Source: Bradyrhizobium sp. ORS 285 (lineage in GTDB: Bacteria > Pseudomonadota > Alphaproteobacteria > Rhizobiales > Xanthobacteraceae). From it: a stretch of DNA of 64,000 bases. Shown here one piece after another: positions 1 through 8,721 of this stretch (the stretch's first letter is position 1; the number at the start of each line of letters is the position of its first letter). The stretch lies in contig NZ_LT859959.1 of NCBI RefSeq assembly GCF_900176205.1, positions 1,116,001 to 1,180,000 on the forward strand. Direction: 5' to 3'. The notes below the pieces were generated by a model. That model was given only the letters and a program-made list of their open reading frames with translations. It did not search any database and was not told the DNA's origin. Position numbers and translations under genes: made by a program.

Positions 1-1488
1 AACGTGCCTGCGCTCATCGTTCATGTCGGCGCCGATGGCCACATCCGCTACGCCAACCGTGTCGCCCGCGAATGGTATGCCGAGCCGTCCACCGAGGCGA
101 TTCGCAATCGTAAGATCGACGAGTTCATCGATCCCCTGCCAATCGAGGAGGCGAGGCCAAAGATTCAGGCCGTACTGTCCGGCAGCACGGTCGCGAGCGA
201 AGAGAAGGCAACCTTTCCCGATGGGTGCGAACGTTGGTGCGAGACCATCCGCGTGCCGGATTCCGGTCAAGACGGGACAGTGCGCGGCTATTTCGTGCTG
301 TCGGTCGACATCACCGAGCGCAAGCGCATCGAGGACGAGCTGCGTCAGGCGCAGAAGATGGATGCGATCGGGCAATTGGCCGGAGGCATCGCGCACGATT
401 CCAACAACATGCTCGCAGCAACGCTCGGCAATCTCGACCTGCTGCTCGATGAATTGCCGTCCACCGACGTCTCCTGCCGCGGCATCGTCGAACGCGCCAT
501 CGAGGCGGCGGAGCGGGTCGCCGATCTCAACCGGCGCCTGCTCGCCTTCGCCCGCAAGCAGACGCTGCAGCCGCAGATCACCGATGTGAACCAGCTCGTC
601 AGCGGCATGACGACGATCCTGCAGCGGACGCTCGGCGAGACGATCGAGATCGAGCTGGCGCAGGATCCGCAGCTCTGGCACTGCCTGATCGATCCGACTC
701 AATTGCAAAATGCGCTGCTCAACCTCGCGCTCAACGCACGGGATGCCATGCCCGGCGGCGGGTGCCTGACGATCACGACGGCGAACGCGGTGCTCGACGA
801 GCCGCTCGATGATGGCGACGAGCGCATCGCGCTCGGTGACTACGTCACCATCGCGGTGTCGGACAGGGGAGACGGCATGTCGCCCGACGTCGCCCGTCGT
901 GCCTTCGAGCCATTCTTCACGACCAAGGAGTTCGGCAAAGGCAGCGGGCTCGGCCTCAGCATGGTCTATGGCTTTGCGCGGCAGTCGGGCGGCACGGTGG
1001 TGATCTCGAGCCGCGTCGCCGAGGGGACGCGCGTCACGCTCTATCTGCCGAGCGCAGGACCTGGGCTCACCGATCCGCCACGCACCGGCATCGACAAATT
1101 GTCGCGGCCGGAGACCGGCGAGCGCATTCTGGTGGTGGAGGACAATGCGCTGGTCGGCGCGATGGCGTCGACCACGCTGTCTTCGTTGGGCTACAGTCCG
1201 GTCGTGGTCATCAATGCCGGCCTCGCAATCGCCGAGCTGGAGCGGTCGAACCCGGTATCGCTGCTGCTGACCGACATCATGCTGCCGGGCGGAATGACCG
1301 GCATCGACCTTGCACGGCAGGTGCGCCGCAGGTGGCCGGACCTGCCCATTCTCTTCATGTCCGGCTTCGCAGATCCCTCGCTGGTGCCGGAAGACTTCCG
1401 CGCTACCACGCAACTTCTCACCAAGCCGTTTCGCCTGGGTCAATTGTCGGAAGCGATCGCGTGCGCCCTCGGTGGCCGCAAGAACTGA
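1..1488 (+). CDS. Hybrid sensor histidine kinase (PAS-HisKA-HATPase-REC), 5' partial
   Basis: The reading frame is open to the first base, so the true start is probably upstream; residues are numbered here from the GTG at 4. Order of domains: a PAS-like sensor (about 1-105, ending in the DITERKR junction), a HisKA dimerisation domain with GGIAHDSNN (H131; the usual Phe of HDFNN is Ser), a HATPase_c domain with the N box NLALNARDAMP and G boxes DRGDGMS and GKGSGLGLS, and a C-terminal receiver with phosphoacceptor D424 in LLLTDIM and the conserved Lys in LTKPF. Such hybrid kinases phosphorylate the histidine and pass the phosphate to their own receiver. No transmembrane segment is visible in the part present. 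The signal cannot be deduced. The gene is followed by the catabolic operon on the same strand, but a 178-base gap gives no strong reason to link them. Confidence 0.9.
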   Translation, partial: NVPALIVHVGADGHIRYANRVAREWYAEPSTEAIRNRKIDEFIDPLPIEEARPKIQAVLSGSTVASEEKATFPDGCERWCETIRVPDSGQDGTVRGYFVLSVDITERKRIEDELRQAQKMDAIGQLAGGIAHDSNNMLAATLGNLDLLLDELPSTDVSCRGIVERAIEAAERVADLNRRLLAFARKQTLQPQITDVNQLVSGMTTILQRTLGETIEIELAQDPQLWHCLIDPTQLQNALLNLALNARDAMPGGGCLTITTANAVLDEPLDDGDERIALGDYVTIAVSDRGDGMSPDVARRAFEPFFTTKEFGKGSGLGLSMVYGFARQSGGTVVISSRVAEGTRVTLYLPSAGPGLTDPPRTGIDKLSRPETGERILVVEDNALVGAMASTTLSSLGYSPVVVINAGLAIAELERSNPVSLLLTDIMLPGGMTGIDLARQVRRRWPDLPILFMSGFADPSLVPEDFRATTQLLTKPFRLGQLSEAIACALGGRKN

Positions 1489-1666
1489 ACAGAAGAGCTG
1501 AAGCGAGGCAGGCAGCGATCATAGGCCGATCATGCGCCCGTGCAGCTCATCGCCGCGTGGCGCGACAAGCCTCATCGACGATGGCGCCTTGAAGTTCTCA
1601 CGAACCACGCGCAAACAACCTGGAGGGAACTTCAGATTCGTTCTGCCACCTCAGGAGATGCCGCCC

Positions 1667-3025
1667 GTGAATCTCTACGCCAAGCTCCTGGAGCGTAACG
1701 CCGCGCGCAGGCCCATCAAGGTCGGCCTGATCGGCGCGGGCAAATTCGGCGCGATGTATCTGCATCAGGTGCTGCGCACGCCGGGCATCCATCTCGTGGG
1801 CATCGCCGATCTCTCCCCGGCGCGTGCGGTCGAGAACCTGAAGCGCGTCGGCTGGGACGAGCAGCGTTACGCCGCATCATCCCTGGACGACGCGCTGAAG
1901 CATGGCACGACGTTCGTCTCCGATGACTGGCAGGCACTGGTCGGATGCGATGCGATCGACGTCATCGCTGAATGCACCGGCAATCCGATCGCTGCGGTCG
2001 ACCATTGTCTGGCGGCGTTCGCCGCCGGCAAGCCGATCATCAATGTCACCGTGGAGGCCGATGCGTTCTGCGGGCCGATCCTCGCGCACAAGGCCAAGCA
2101 GGCCGGTGTCATCTATAGTCTCGCCTATGGCGATCAGCCGGCGCTCGCCTGTGATCTCGTCGATTGGGCGCGCACCTGCGGCTTTCCGGTGGTTGCCGCC
2201 GGACGCGGCCATAAATGGCTGCCGCACTACCGGGAGTCCACGCCGGAGACGGTGTGGGACCATTGGGGCCTGACCGCGGAGCAGGCCGCGCGCGGCGGCA
2301 TGAATCCCAAGATGTTCAACGCCTTTCTCGACGGCTCCAAGCCGGCGATCGAATCCGCTGCCTTCGCCAATGCGACCGGTCTCGAAGCGCCGTCGCAGGG
2401 GCTTGCATTCCCCCCGGGCTCGGTCGACGAGATTCCGACCTTGATGCGGCCGCGTGCGGAAGGCGGCGTGCTCGAGGCGAAAGGGCAGGTGGAGGTCGTG
2501 TCCTGCCTCACGGCGGATGGCCAGCCGATCGCCAACGACATTCGCAAGGGCGTCTGGGTCTGTTTCGAGGGCGACAGCGACTACGTCCGCAACTGCTTCG
2601 AGGAATACAAGGTCGTCACCGATCCGAGCGGCCGCTACATGTCGTCCTACAAGAAGTGGCATCTGATCGGCCTCGAGCTCGGCATCTCCGTCGCATCGGT
2701 TATCTTGCGCGGAGAGTCGACGGGCGCCGCGATCTGCTTCAATGCCGACGTCGCGGCGACGGCGAAACGGGATCTCAAGCCCGGCGATATGCTCGACGGC
2801 GAAGGCGGCTATACCGTCTATGGCAAGCTTGCGCCGGCCGAGGCCTCGTTGGCACAAGGCTATCTTCCGCTCGGGCTCGCTCATCAGGTGCGGCTGGTCC
2901 GGCCGGTCGCCAAGGACGCCTGCATCACCTGGTCCGACGTGGCCATGGACGAGACCTTGCCTGCCGTCCGTCTGCGCCGCGAGCAGGAGGCGCTTTATGC
3001 GCCGACCATGAGCCGGCATGCGTGA
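1667..3025 (+). CDS. NAD(P)-dependent dehydrogenase with SAF domain (COG4091, homoserine dehydrogenase-like)
   Basis: A 452-residue protein with an N-terminal Rossmann motif GLIGAGKFGAMY, a central region with an ECTGN segment like that of homoserine dehydrogenases, and a C-terminal SAF-type domain (around LKPGDMLDGEGGYTVYG). Proteins of COG4091 are annotated as predicted homoserine dehydrogenases, but several are thought to act on sugar-derived or other hydroxy acids, so the substrate is open. The GTG start at 1667 is preferred over the ATG at 1658 because the AGGAG at 1653-1657 lies 9 bases before the GTG but directly abuts the ATG. It is the first gene of a same-strand series with an aldehyde dehydrogenase, a carboxymuconolactone decarboxylase-like protein and a 3-hydroxyisobutyrate dehydrogenase-like protein. 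That suggests stepwise oxidation of a small hydroxylated acid. Confidence 0.85.
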   Translation: MNLYAKLLERNAARRPIKVGLIGAGKFGAMYLHQVLRTPGIHLVGIADLSPARAVENLKRVGWDEQRYAASSLDDALKHGTTFVSDDWQALVGCDAIDVIAECTGNPIAAVDHCLAAFAAGKPIINVTVEADAFCGPILAHKAKQAGVIYSLAYGDQPALACDLVDWARTCGFPVVAAGRGHKWLPHYRESTPETVWDHWGLTAEQAARGGMNPKMFNAFLDGSKPAIESAAFANATGLEAPSQGLAFPPGSVDEIPTLMRPRAEGGVLEAKGQVEVVSCLTADGQPIANDIRKGVWVCFEGDSDYVRNCFEEYKVVTDPSGRYMSSYKKWHLIGLELGISVASVILRGESTGAAICFNADVAATAKRDLKPGDMLDGEGGYTVYGKLAPAEASLAQGYLPLGLAHQVRLVRPVAKDACITWSDVAMDETLPAVRLRREQEALYAPTMSRHA

Positions 3026-3232
3026 CGGTGCCGCCGAGCGGGCGCGGTTGTCCGGCGGTGCCTGCAAATGCCGGTGATTGGCCGGGCCATGATGTGCAAT
3101 CCGCGGCGTCTGATGCTAGAGCAGCCCTGGTCTATTTGAACGATCCAACGACCCGACCGCCACGGATGGAGGTCTCAGCGGCTGGCTGCGCCGGCCCGGG
3201 AGCGACGGAACGGAAGACGTGGGAGAGCTGCC

Positions 3233-4693
3233 ATGAACGCCAATGTCAAACTGCCTGCCGCAAAGGGTGTCTTCATCGACAACAAGTGGCAGCCGGCGCA
3301 ATCGGGCCGGACCATTGCAATGCTGGCGCCTGCGACCGGGCAGGTGATCGCCTCGATCGCGGCCGGCGACAAGGCCGACATCGATCTCGCGGTGGCCGCG
3401 GCGCGCCGCGCGCTCGAAGGTCCGTGGGGCTGCCTCGCGGCCGTGGAGCGCGGCCGCCTGTTGTCAAAGCTCGGCCGTCTCGTCGAGGACAATGCCGAGG
3501 AGCTGGCGAAGCTCGAGGCGGCCGATACCGGCAAGCCGATGAAGCAGGCCAGGGCCGACGTCGTCGCGGTCGCACGCTACTTCGAATATTACGGCGGCGC
3601 CGCCGACAAGGTGCATGGCGACACCATTCCGTTCCTCGACGGCTTCTTCGTCACGACCGTCTACGAGCCGCTCGGCGTCACCGCTCATATCATTCCCTGG
3701 AACTACCCTGGCCAGATGTTCGGGCGCACCGTTGCGCCGGCCCTCGCCATGGGCAATGCGACGGTGATCAAGCCGGCCGAGGAGGCCTGCCTGGTGCCGC
3801 TGCGCCTTGCGGAGCTTGCGGCGGAGGCCGGCTTCCCGGCGGGCGCGATCAACGTCGTGCCGGGTCTCGGCGAAGAGGCAGGCGCGGCGTTGTCCGCCCA
3901 TGACGGCATCGACTTCCTCTCCTTCACCGGCAGCCCCGAAGTCGGAACGTTGGTGCAGACCGCGGCGGCGAAGAACCACATCGGATGCACGCTCGAGCTC
4001 GGCGGCAAGTCGCCGCAGATCGTGTTCGCCGATGCCGATCTCGACGCGGCGCTGACCTCGGTGGCGGCGGCGATCGTGCAGAATGCCGGGCAGACCTGCT
4101 CGGCCGGCTCGCGCGTGCTCGTCGAGCGCACGATGTGGGATCGCTTCCTGTCAGAGCTCAAGCTGCGCTTCGAGAAGATCACCGCAGGCACGCCGGAGAT
4201 GGATCTCGATCTCGGCCCGGTCATCAGCGCGGTTCAGAAGAAGCGCATCGAGGGCATGCTGGCGCGCGCCGAGAGCGGCGGTGCCACGCGCGTCGCTACG
4301 GGCAAGATCGCCGAGGGCGTGCCGAGTGAAGGCTTCTATGTCGCGCCGGCGCTGTATCACCACGTCGACCGCAATTCCGAGTTGGCGCGCGAAGAGGTGT
4401 TCGGTCCGGTGCTGGCCGCGATGCCGTTCGATGACGAGGCTGACGCGATCAGGCTCGCCAACGGCACGGATTTCGGCCTGGTCGCCGGCGTGTGGTCGGG
4501 CGACGGCTCGCGGGCGATGCGCGTCGCGCGCAAGGTCAAGGTCGGCCAAATGTTCGTCAACGGCTACGGCGCGGGCGGCGGCATCGAGCTGCCGTTCGGC
4601 GGCATGAAGAAGTCCGGGCATGGCCGCGGGAAGGGCTTTGAGGCGCTATATGAGTTCGGGGCGATGAAGACCCTGATCGTCAAGCACGGCTAG
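3233..4693 (+). CDS. NAD(P)-dependent aldehyde dehydrogenase
   Basis: A 486-residue member of the aldehyde dehydrogenase superfamily, full length for the family. The catalytic cysteine is C289 in NAGQTCSAGSR and the general base is E255 in LELGGKSPQIV. The cofactor-binding IIPWNYPG and FTGSPEVG motifs are present, as is the PFGGMKKSGHGR segment near the C-terminus. The enzyme would oxidise an aldehyde to the acid with NAD(P)+ in the cytosol. The closest recognisable types are betaine- or phenylacetaldehyde-like dehydrogenases, but the substrate cannot be fixed from sequence. A GGGAG ribosome-binding site lies just before the ATG. It sits between two dehydrogenase-type genes and probably takes the aldehyde formed by a neighbour. 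Confidence 0.92.
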   Translation: MNANVKLPAAKGVFIDNKWQPAQSGRTIAMLAPATGQVIASIAAGDKADIDLAVAAARRALEGPWGCLAAVERGRLLSKLGRLVEDNAEELAKLEAADTGKPMKQARADVVAVARYFEYYGGAADKVHGDTIPFLDGFFVTTVYEPLGVTAHIIPWNYPGQMFGRTVAPALAMGNATVIKPAEEACLVPLRLAELAAEAGFPAGAINVVPGLGEEAGAALSAHDGIDFLSFTGSPEVGTLVQTAAAKNHIGCTLELGGKSPQIVFADADLDAALTSVAAAIVQNAGQTCSAGSRVLVERTMWDRFLSELKLRFEKITAGTPEMDLDLGPVISAVQKKRIEGMLARAESGGATRVATGKIAEGVPSEGFYVAPALYHHVDRNSELAREEVFGPVLAAMPFDDEADAIRLANGTDFGLVAGVWSGDGSRAMRVARKVKVGQMFVNGYGAGGGIELPFGGMKKSGHGRGKGFEALYEFGAMKTLIVKHG

Positions 4694-4811
4694 ACCGGCT
4701 GCGGCGAAGCTCCGATCGATTCCGCTGCGCGGGTGTCACCGGCAATGCCGCGCGTTGAAGCGCCAAGATGAGGCGCGACTAACAACGTTCAAGGGTGAAG
4801 GAGACGCTGGG

Positions 4812-5216
4812 ATGAGCGACGAGAACGAACTGTTCGAGAAGGGCCTGAAGGTGCGCCGCGAGGTGCTCGGTGCCGGCTATGTCGATGGCAGCCTGGCCAA
4901 GGCCGACGACTTCATGATGGCGTTCCAGCACATCACCACCGAGATGTGCTGGGGCTATGCCTGGACGCGTCCAGGGCTCGATCGCCGCACCCGCAGCATC
5001 GTCAATCTCGCGATGCTGACCGCCTTGAGCAAGCCGAGCGAGCTCAAGCTTCACGTCAAGGGCGCGCTCACCAACGGCGTCACGGTGGATGAGATCAAGG
5101 AGATTCTGCTGCACGCCACCGTCTATTGCGGCATTCCCGCCGGCCTTGAGGCGTTCAAGGCCGCCCATGAGGTGCTCGTCGCGGAAGGCGCCATTCCGAA
5201 GAAGGACGGCGCATGA
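4812..5216 (+). CDS. Carboxymuconolactone decarboxylase-family protein
   Basis: A 134-residue protein of the CMD/AhpD fold. Typical family segments are RTRSIVNLAMLTAL, the ELKLHVKGALTNG helix and the end motif ILLHATVYCGIPAG. The size fits a stand-alone 4-carboxymuconolactone decarboxylase subunit (PcaC-like). No other protocatechuate-pathway gene is nearby, so a decarboxylase or other role in a different acid pathway is equally possible. The ATG at 4812 was chosen because family homology begins there and it follows AAGGAGACGCTGGG; an upstream in-frame start at 4755 would add a non-conserved tail. Its stop overlaps the next gene's start by 4 bases (ATGA), which implies translational coupling. 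Confidence 0.88.
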   Translation: MSDENELFEKGLKVRREVLGAGYVDGSLAKADDFMMAFQHITTEMCWGYAWTRPGLDRRTRSIVNLAMLTALSKPSELKLHVKGALTNGVTVDEIKEILLHATVYCGIPAGLEAFKAAHEVLVAEGAIPKKDGA

Positions 5217-6130
5217 GCGCGCCGCAGAACGTTCTATTCGTCGGCATCGGCAACATGGGCTGGCCGATGGCCGCGCGTCTGCTCGGCGCCGGCTTTGCGG
5301 TCGCGGTCAATGATGCCGTGCCGGGCCGCGCGGCCGATTTCGTGCGCCAGGTCGGTGGTGCCGAGGCGGCGGATCTCGCGACGGCCGCACCGCAGGCGAA
5401 TGTCGTCATCACCATGCTGCCGACCAGCAAGCATGTCGGCGAGGCCGTCGCCGCATTGCGCGCCGGCTTGAAGCAGGGTCAGATCCTGATCGACATGAGC
5501 TCCGGCGCGCCGGCGGCGACGCAGGCGATCGCGGCCGATCTCGCTCCGCTTGGCGTGACCATGCTCGACGCGCCGGTTTCCGGCGGCGTGCCGCGCGCGA
5601 AAACCGGCGAGCTCGCGATCATGGCCGGCGGCGATGCGGCCGCGCTCGACCGCGTCGAGCCGCTGCTGCGCGCGATGGGCACCACCATCCATCGCATCGG
5701 TGGCCTCGGCTCGGGGCAGGCGATGAAGGCGCTCAACAATCTGGTCTCGGCGGGCGGCTTCCTGATCGGCATCGAGGCCCTGCTGATCGGCCAGCAGTTC
5801 GGCATCGATCCCGCGTTGATGACCGACGTGCTCAACGCCTCCACCGGCATGAACAACTCGACGCAGAAGAAGTTCAAGCAGTTCGTTTTGTCGCGCCAGT
5901 TCAACAGCGGCTTCGGCCTCGACCTGATGGTGAAGGACCTCTCGATCGCACTCGAGATCGCACGCGCAGCCGGCGTCGCCGCGCCGTTCTCCAATCTCTG
6001 TCGCGAGCTGAGCGCGAGCGCGCAGGGCCTGCTCGGCCCAGGTCAGGATCACACCGCGCTCGCGAAGCTGAGCGAGGCGCTCGCGGGTGTCGAACTCGGC
6101 GGTGAACCAAGCTCACATTCGCAGAGCTGA
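5213..6130 (+). CDS. 3-hydroxyisobutyrate dehydrogenase-family protein
   Basis: A 305-residue beta-hydroxyacid dehydrogenase. The Rossmann motif FVGIGNMGWPMAARL is at the N-terminus. The substrate-binding segment DAPVSGGVPRAKTGELAIM is intact, as is the catalytic lysine K172 in GQAMKALNNL. The family oxidises 3-hydroxy acids such as 3-hydroxyisobutyrate, tartronate semialdehyde (in reverse) or related sugar acids with NAD(P)+. It overlaps the upstream carboxymuconolactone decarboxylase-like gene by 4 bases and is the last gene of the operon. With an aldehyde dehydrogenase in the same unit, a route resembling valine or methylmalonate-semialdehyde metabolism or sugar-acid breakdown is plausible. 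The exact substrate is not shown by the sequence. Confidence 0.9.
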   Translation: MSAPQNVLFVGIGNMGWPMAARLLGAGFAVAVNDAVPGRAADFVRQVGGAEAADLATAAPQANVVITMLPTSKHVGEAVAALRAGLKQGQILIDMSSGAPAATQAIAADLAPLGVTMLDAPVSGGVPRAKTGELAIMAGGDAAALDRVEPLLRAMGTTIHRIGGLGSGQAMKALNNLVSAGGFLIGIEALLIGQQFGIDPALMTDVLNASTGMNNSTQKKFKQFVLSRQFNSGFGLDLMVKDLSIALEIARAAGVAAPFSNLCRELSASAQGLLGPGQDHTALAKLSEALAGVELGGEPSSHSQS

Positions 6131-6198
6131 GATCAGCCGATCGTAGCTCCTGGAGATCGGATGGAATTGGCGGCGAGCGATCGAAATCGCTGCTGGGT

Positions 6199-6264
6199 CG
6201 CGGGAAACCGGACGTCAGGCTGATGACCTGCAGGTCATAAATTTAAATCCTATCCCCGCAACCA
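6199..6264 (+). pseudogene. Decayed tRNA(fMet-like) copy
   Basis: The segment ends in CCCCGCAACCA and contains GTCAGGCTGATGACCTG, which closely resembles the anticodon arm and 3' half of bacterial initiator tRNA (usual GTCAGGCTCATAACCTG). The anticodon would read GAT instead of CAT. The T stem is damaged (ATAAA against CCTAT), and about 11 bases are missing between the acceptor-like CGCGGGA and the anticodon arm. It therefore cannot fold as a normal tRNA. An intact terminator hairpin follows directly. It may be a dead duplicate or an old integration scar. Confidence 0.6.
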
Positions 6265-6266
6265 AC

Positions 6267-6296
6267 GAACGCCCGCAGCTTCGGTCGCGGGCGTTC
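6267..6296 (+). terminator. Rho-independent terminator after the tRNA remnant
   Basis: A perfect 10-base-pair stem (GAACGCCCGC at 6267-6276 with GCGGGCGTTC at 6287-6296) encloses a 10-base loop and is followed by TTGTT. It lies 2 bases after the CCA of the tRNA-like segment and could also end the catabolic operon transcript. Confidence 0.8.
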
Positions 6297-6807
6297 TTGT
6301 TGGTGCGTGCTCGGGCGGGCGCCCGGCTAAGCCGTCAACTTCTGCCCACCGCACACGATCGCGCAGCGCGGCCCCCGGTCGCTCTGCGTCAGCGGCAGCC
6401 GACGCGATCCCGCGTAATAGTTCAAGCGCTTGTCTCCGCTGAACCTCGGCGTCATCGATCAATGAGTGGCGTGTATCGGCGCCAGTCGTTTGCAGTCGCG
6501 ATATCGGCCGTAGTTGTACGGAGGTAAAAACACACGTTATGCGCAGGATATGTTTCGGTTCGACGGTAGTATTCGCGCGACGTGTCCCGCGGTCTGTTCT
6601 GCTGCCGGAAGCTCCGTCGAACTTGGGCCAGAAAGATCTTTAGCAGGTTTTAAGTCCAATTGATGGAGTGCGTCGCTTTCATTCGCGATGCGAATCCGAC
6701 GGGGGAGAATGATCTTAGTGACATCGAAACCTGCGGGCAGCTGTGATGGTCCGTCCTAGGCCGTCGTCTGCTGACGTCGCGGCATTTGGAAAAGGAAGAA
6801 CTGATCC
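6297..6807. other. Intergenic region without a recognisable gene
   Basis: Between the terminator and the first amidohydrolase no reading frame with family resemblance was seen on either strand. The last 100 bases must hold the promoter of the amidohydrolase pair. The only clear signal is the ribosome-binding site AAGGAAG just upstream of the ATG at 6808. Confidence 0.5.
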
Positions 6808-8721
6808 ATGTGTGTCGTATGCGAATGGGCGAGAGTGCTGGAGGATCCGAAAGCGTTTCCGCTCTCCCGCCGCAGGGTGATCGGAAACGCTGCCAAATTC
6901 GCGGCGGTCGCCGTTGCAGCGCCGATCGCTGCTGGAACGGACACTGCCTCTGCAACAGATGCTTGGACCTCATCGCGCGCGCCGCCGTCTGCAGCTGACG
7001 GAAAGGCGGACTGGCTATTTCAAAATGGAATGATCTACACGGTCAATTCCGCGCAGCCGACCGCGGAGGCCGTGGCAGTCCGCGCCAAGGAGATCGTCTA
7101 TGTCGGGGACAAGGCCGGTGCTGCGGCATGGCGCGGACCGCACACGAGAGTGGTCGACCTTGCGGGGCGGATGTTGTTGCCCGGCTTCATCGACGGCCAC
7201 AACCATCTCATCGCCTTGGCGGTCACCAAGCTGGGCGTGAACCTCCGCGACATCACCGGCAAGGACAAGGTCCTCGACGCCATCCGTCAGTACATCGCTA
7301 CGCTGCCGCCCGGCGCGCCGCTGCGCGGCTACGGCTGGACGGGAGGCGTCTCGTTCGGCTCCGACCATTTTCCGCGACGCGAATGGCTCGACGAACTCAC
7401 TGGCGATCGGCCGATGTTGATCTGGAACGCCGACATCCACGAGTCCTGGTTCAACACGGCGGCGATGAAGCTGGCGGGAATCGACAAGAACACCCCTGAT
7501 CCTGAACCGGGCAAGCAGTATTTCAAGCGCGATCCCCAGGGCACGCCGACCGGCGTCGCGATCGAAGGTGCGACCATCCCTCTTGCGATCGCGACCGGCG
7601 TGTTTTCGCGGCAGACGATCCGGGAGTCGCAGCGCCTGACCATCGATCGGGCGCCGTCATGGGGTTTGACGGCCTACATGGATGCAGGCGTGTTGGCCGG
7701 CCGTTCTAGCGGCGGCAGCGAAGCCTTGTGGCGCGATATCATCGACCGGGACAATCGCGGTGAATTGCCGATCCGCATCGTCGGCACTGTCTGGACCCGC
7801 GCCGAGAACGACGATCCGCAAGCCATCGCTGCCGAACTCGTCGGGTGGAACAAGAAGCTGCGTTCGCCCCACGTGCAGATCTCGATCTGCAAGATGTGGA
7901 CGGATGGCACCGCGATGGCCGGCACTGCGCTGCTGCTGGATCCCTTCGAAAACCAGCCCGGCAACAGAGGATCGGGCCTTCTGTCGCCGGCCCATATCAA
8001 GGCGCAGGTCGAGGCCGTGCACCGCGCCGGATTCGACATGCATATTCATGCCGATGCGGATGGGTCGGTTCGGGTCGTGATCGACGCCATCGAGGATGTG
8101 CAGAAGCGGCTCGGCCAGCAGGGGCGGCGCCACACCGTCTGTCACCTGTCGCTCGCGCATCCCGACGACGTCAAGCGCTTCAAACCCCTTGGTATCATCG
8201 CCAATGGCACCCCGGCCTGGGCTACCAATTACGATGGCGTCTATGTCGAGGAGTACAAGAAGCTGTTCGGCGAGAAGCGCGTCGAGGAGCGCGTGTACGC
8301 CTATGGCGATCTCGTGCGGTCCGGGGCGACCGTCACCTTCGGCGCCGACCTGGGCGGCGTTGATATCGACGAATGTCCGCCGCTCTATCAGCTCGAGGCG
8401 ACCATCACGCGACAGCGCCCCGGTTTCCGCGACGATCCTCCGATGGTGCCGCGCCAGCGGATCAGCGTCGAGGAGGCGATCCGCTGTTTCACGCTCAACG
8501 GCGCCTATCAAATCCGACTCGAGCACCAGATCGGCTCGATCGAGGTCGGCAAGAAGGCGGATCTCGTCGTGCTCGGGGCAAATCTTCTCGAGATCGATCC
8601 GCACGACATCCACAAGGTCCCGGTGCTGCTGACCTTGATGGACGGCGAGGCTCGTCACGACAGGCTGCAGCCTGAGCGAGCTCGCAAGACGCGAGGGGGA
8701 AACCATGTGCATCGCTTGTAA
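6808..8721 (+). CDS. Tat-exported amidohydrolase (YtcJ/COG1574 type)
   Basis: A 637-residue amidohydrolase. The N-terminus has MCVVCEW, then a twin-arginine signal (SRRRVIGNAAKFAAVAVAAPIAA), so the folded enzyme is probably sent to the periplasm. The metal-binding HxH is H131-N-H133 in GFIDGHNHL. Later metal or substrate positions are in DMHIHADAD, HTVCHLSLAH and TFGADLGG. The C-terminal KKADLVVLG segment is typical of the superfamily. Members hydrolyse amide or related C-N bonds of unidentified substrates. The gene overlaps the next amidohydrolase by 17 bases, so the two are co-translated. An AAGGAAG ribosome-binding site supports the start. Confidence 0.88.
   Translation: MCVVCEWARVLEDPKAFPLSRRRVIGNAAKFAAVAVAAPIAAGTDTASATDAWTSSRAPPSAADGKADWLFQNGMIYTVNSAQPTAEAVAVRAKEIVYVGDKAGAAAWRGPHTRVVDLAGRMLLPGFIDGHNHLIALAVTKLGVNLRDITGKDKVLDAIRQYIATLPPGAPLRGYGWTGGVSFGSDHFPRREWLDELTGDRPMLIWNADIHESWFNTAAMKLAGIDKNTPDPEPGKQYFKRDPQGTPTGVAIEGATIPLAIATGVFSRQTIRESQRLTIDRAPSWGLTAYMDAGVLAGRSSGGSEALWRDIIDRDNRGELPIRIVGTVWTRAENDDPQAIAAELVGWNKKLRSPHVQISICKMWTDGTAMAGTALLLDPFENQPGNRGSGLLSPAHIKAQVEAVHRAGFDMHIHADADGSVRVVIDAIEDVQKRLGQQGRRHTVCHLSLAHPDDVKRFKPLGIIANGTPAWATNYDGVYVEEYKKLFGEKRVEERVYAYGDLVRSGATVTFGADLGGVDIDECPPLYQLEATITRQRPGFRDDPPMVPRQRISVEEAIRCFTLNGAYQIRLEHQIGSIEVGKKADLVVLGANLLEIDPHDIHKVPVLLTLMDGEARHDRLQPERARKTRGGNHVHRL

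Noticed and set aside
1877..3067. A 396-codon minus-strand frame
   Set aside because: Antisense to the COG4091 dehydrogenase, whose motifs and ribosome-binding site are convincing; the frame has no family resemblance.
2215..3903. A 562-codon plus-strand frame spanning two genes
   Set aside because: It crosses the dehydrogenase-ALDH intergenic gap out of frame with both, and its composition is Arg/Gly-rich without domains.
7657..8712. A 351-codon minus-strand frame
   Set aside because: Shadow of the first amidohydrolase, which has all metal-site motifs.
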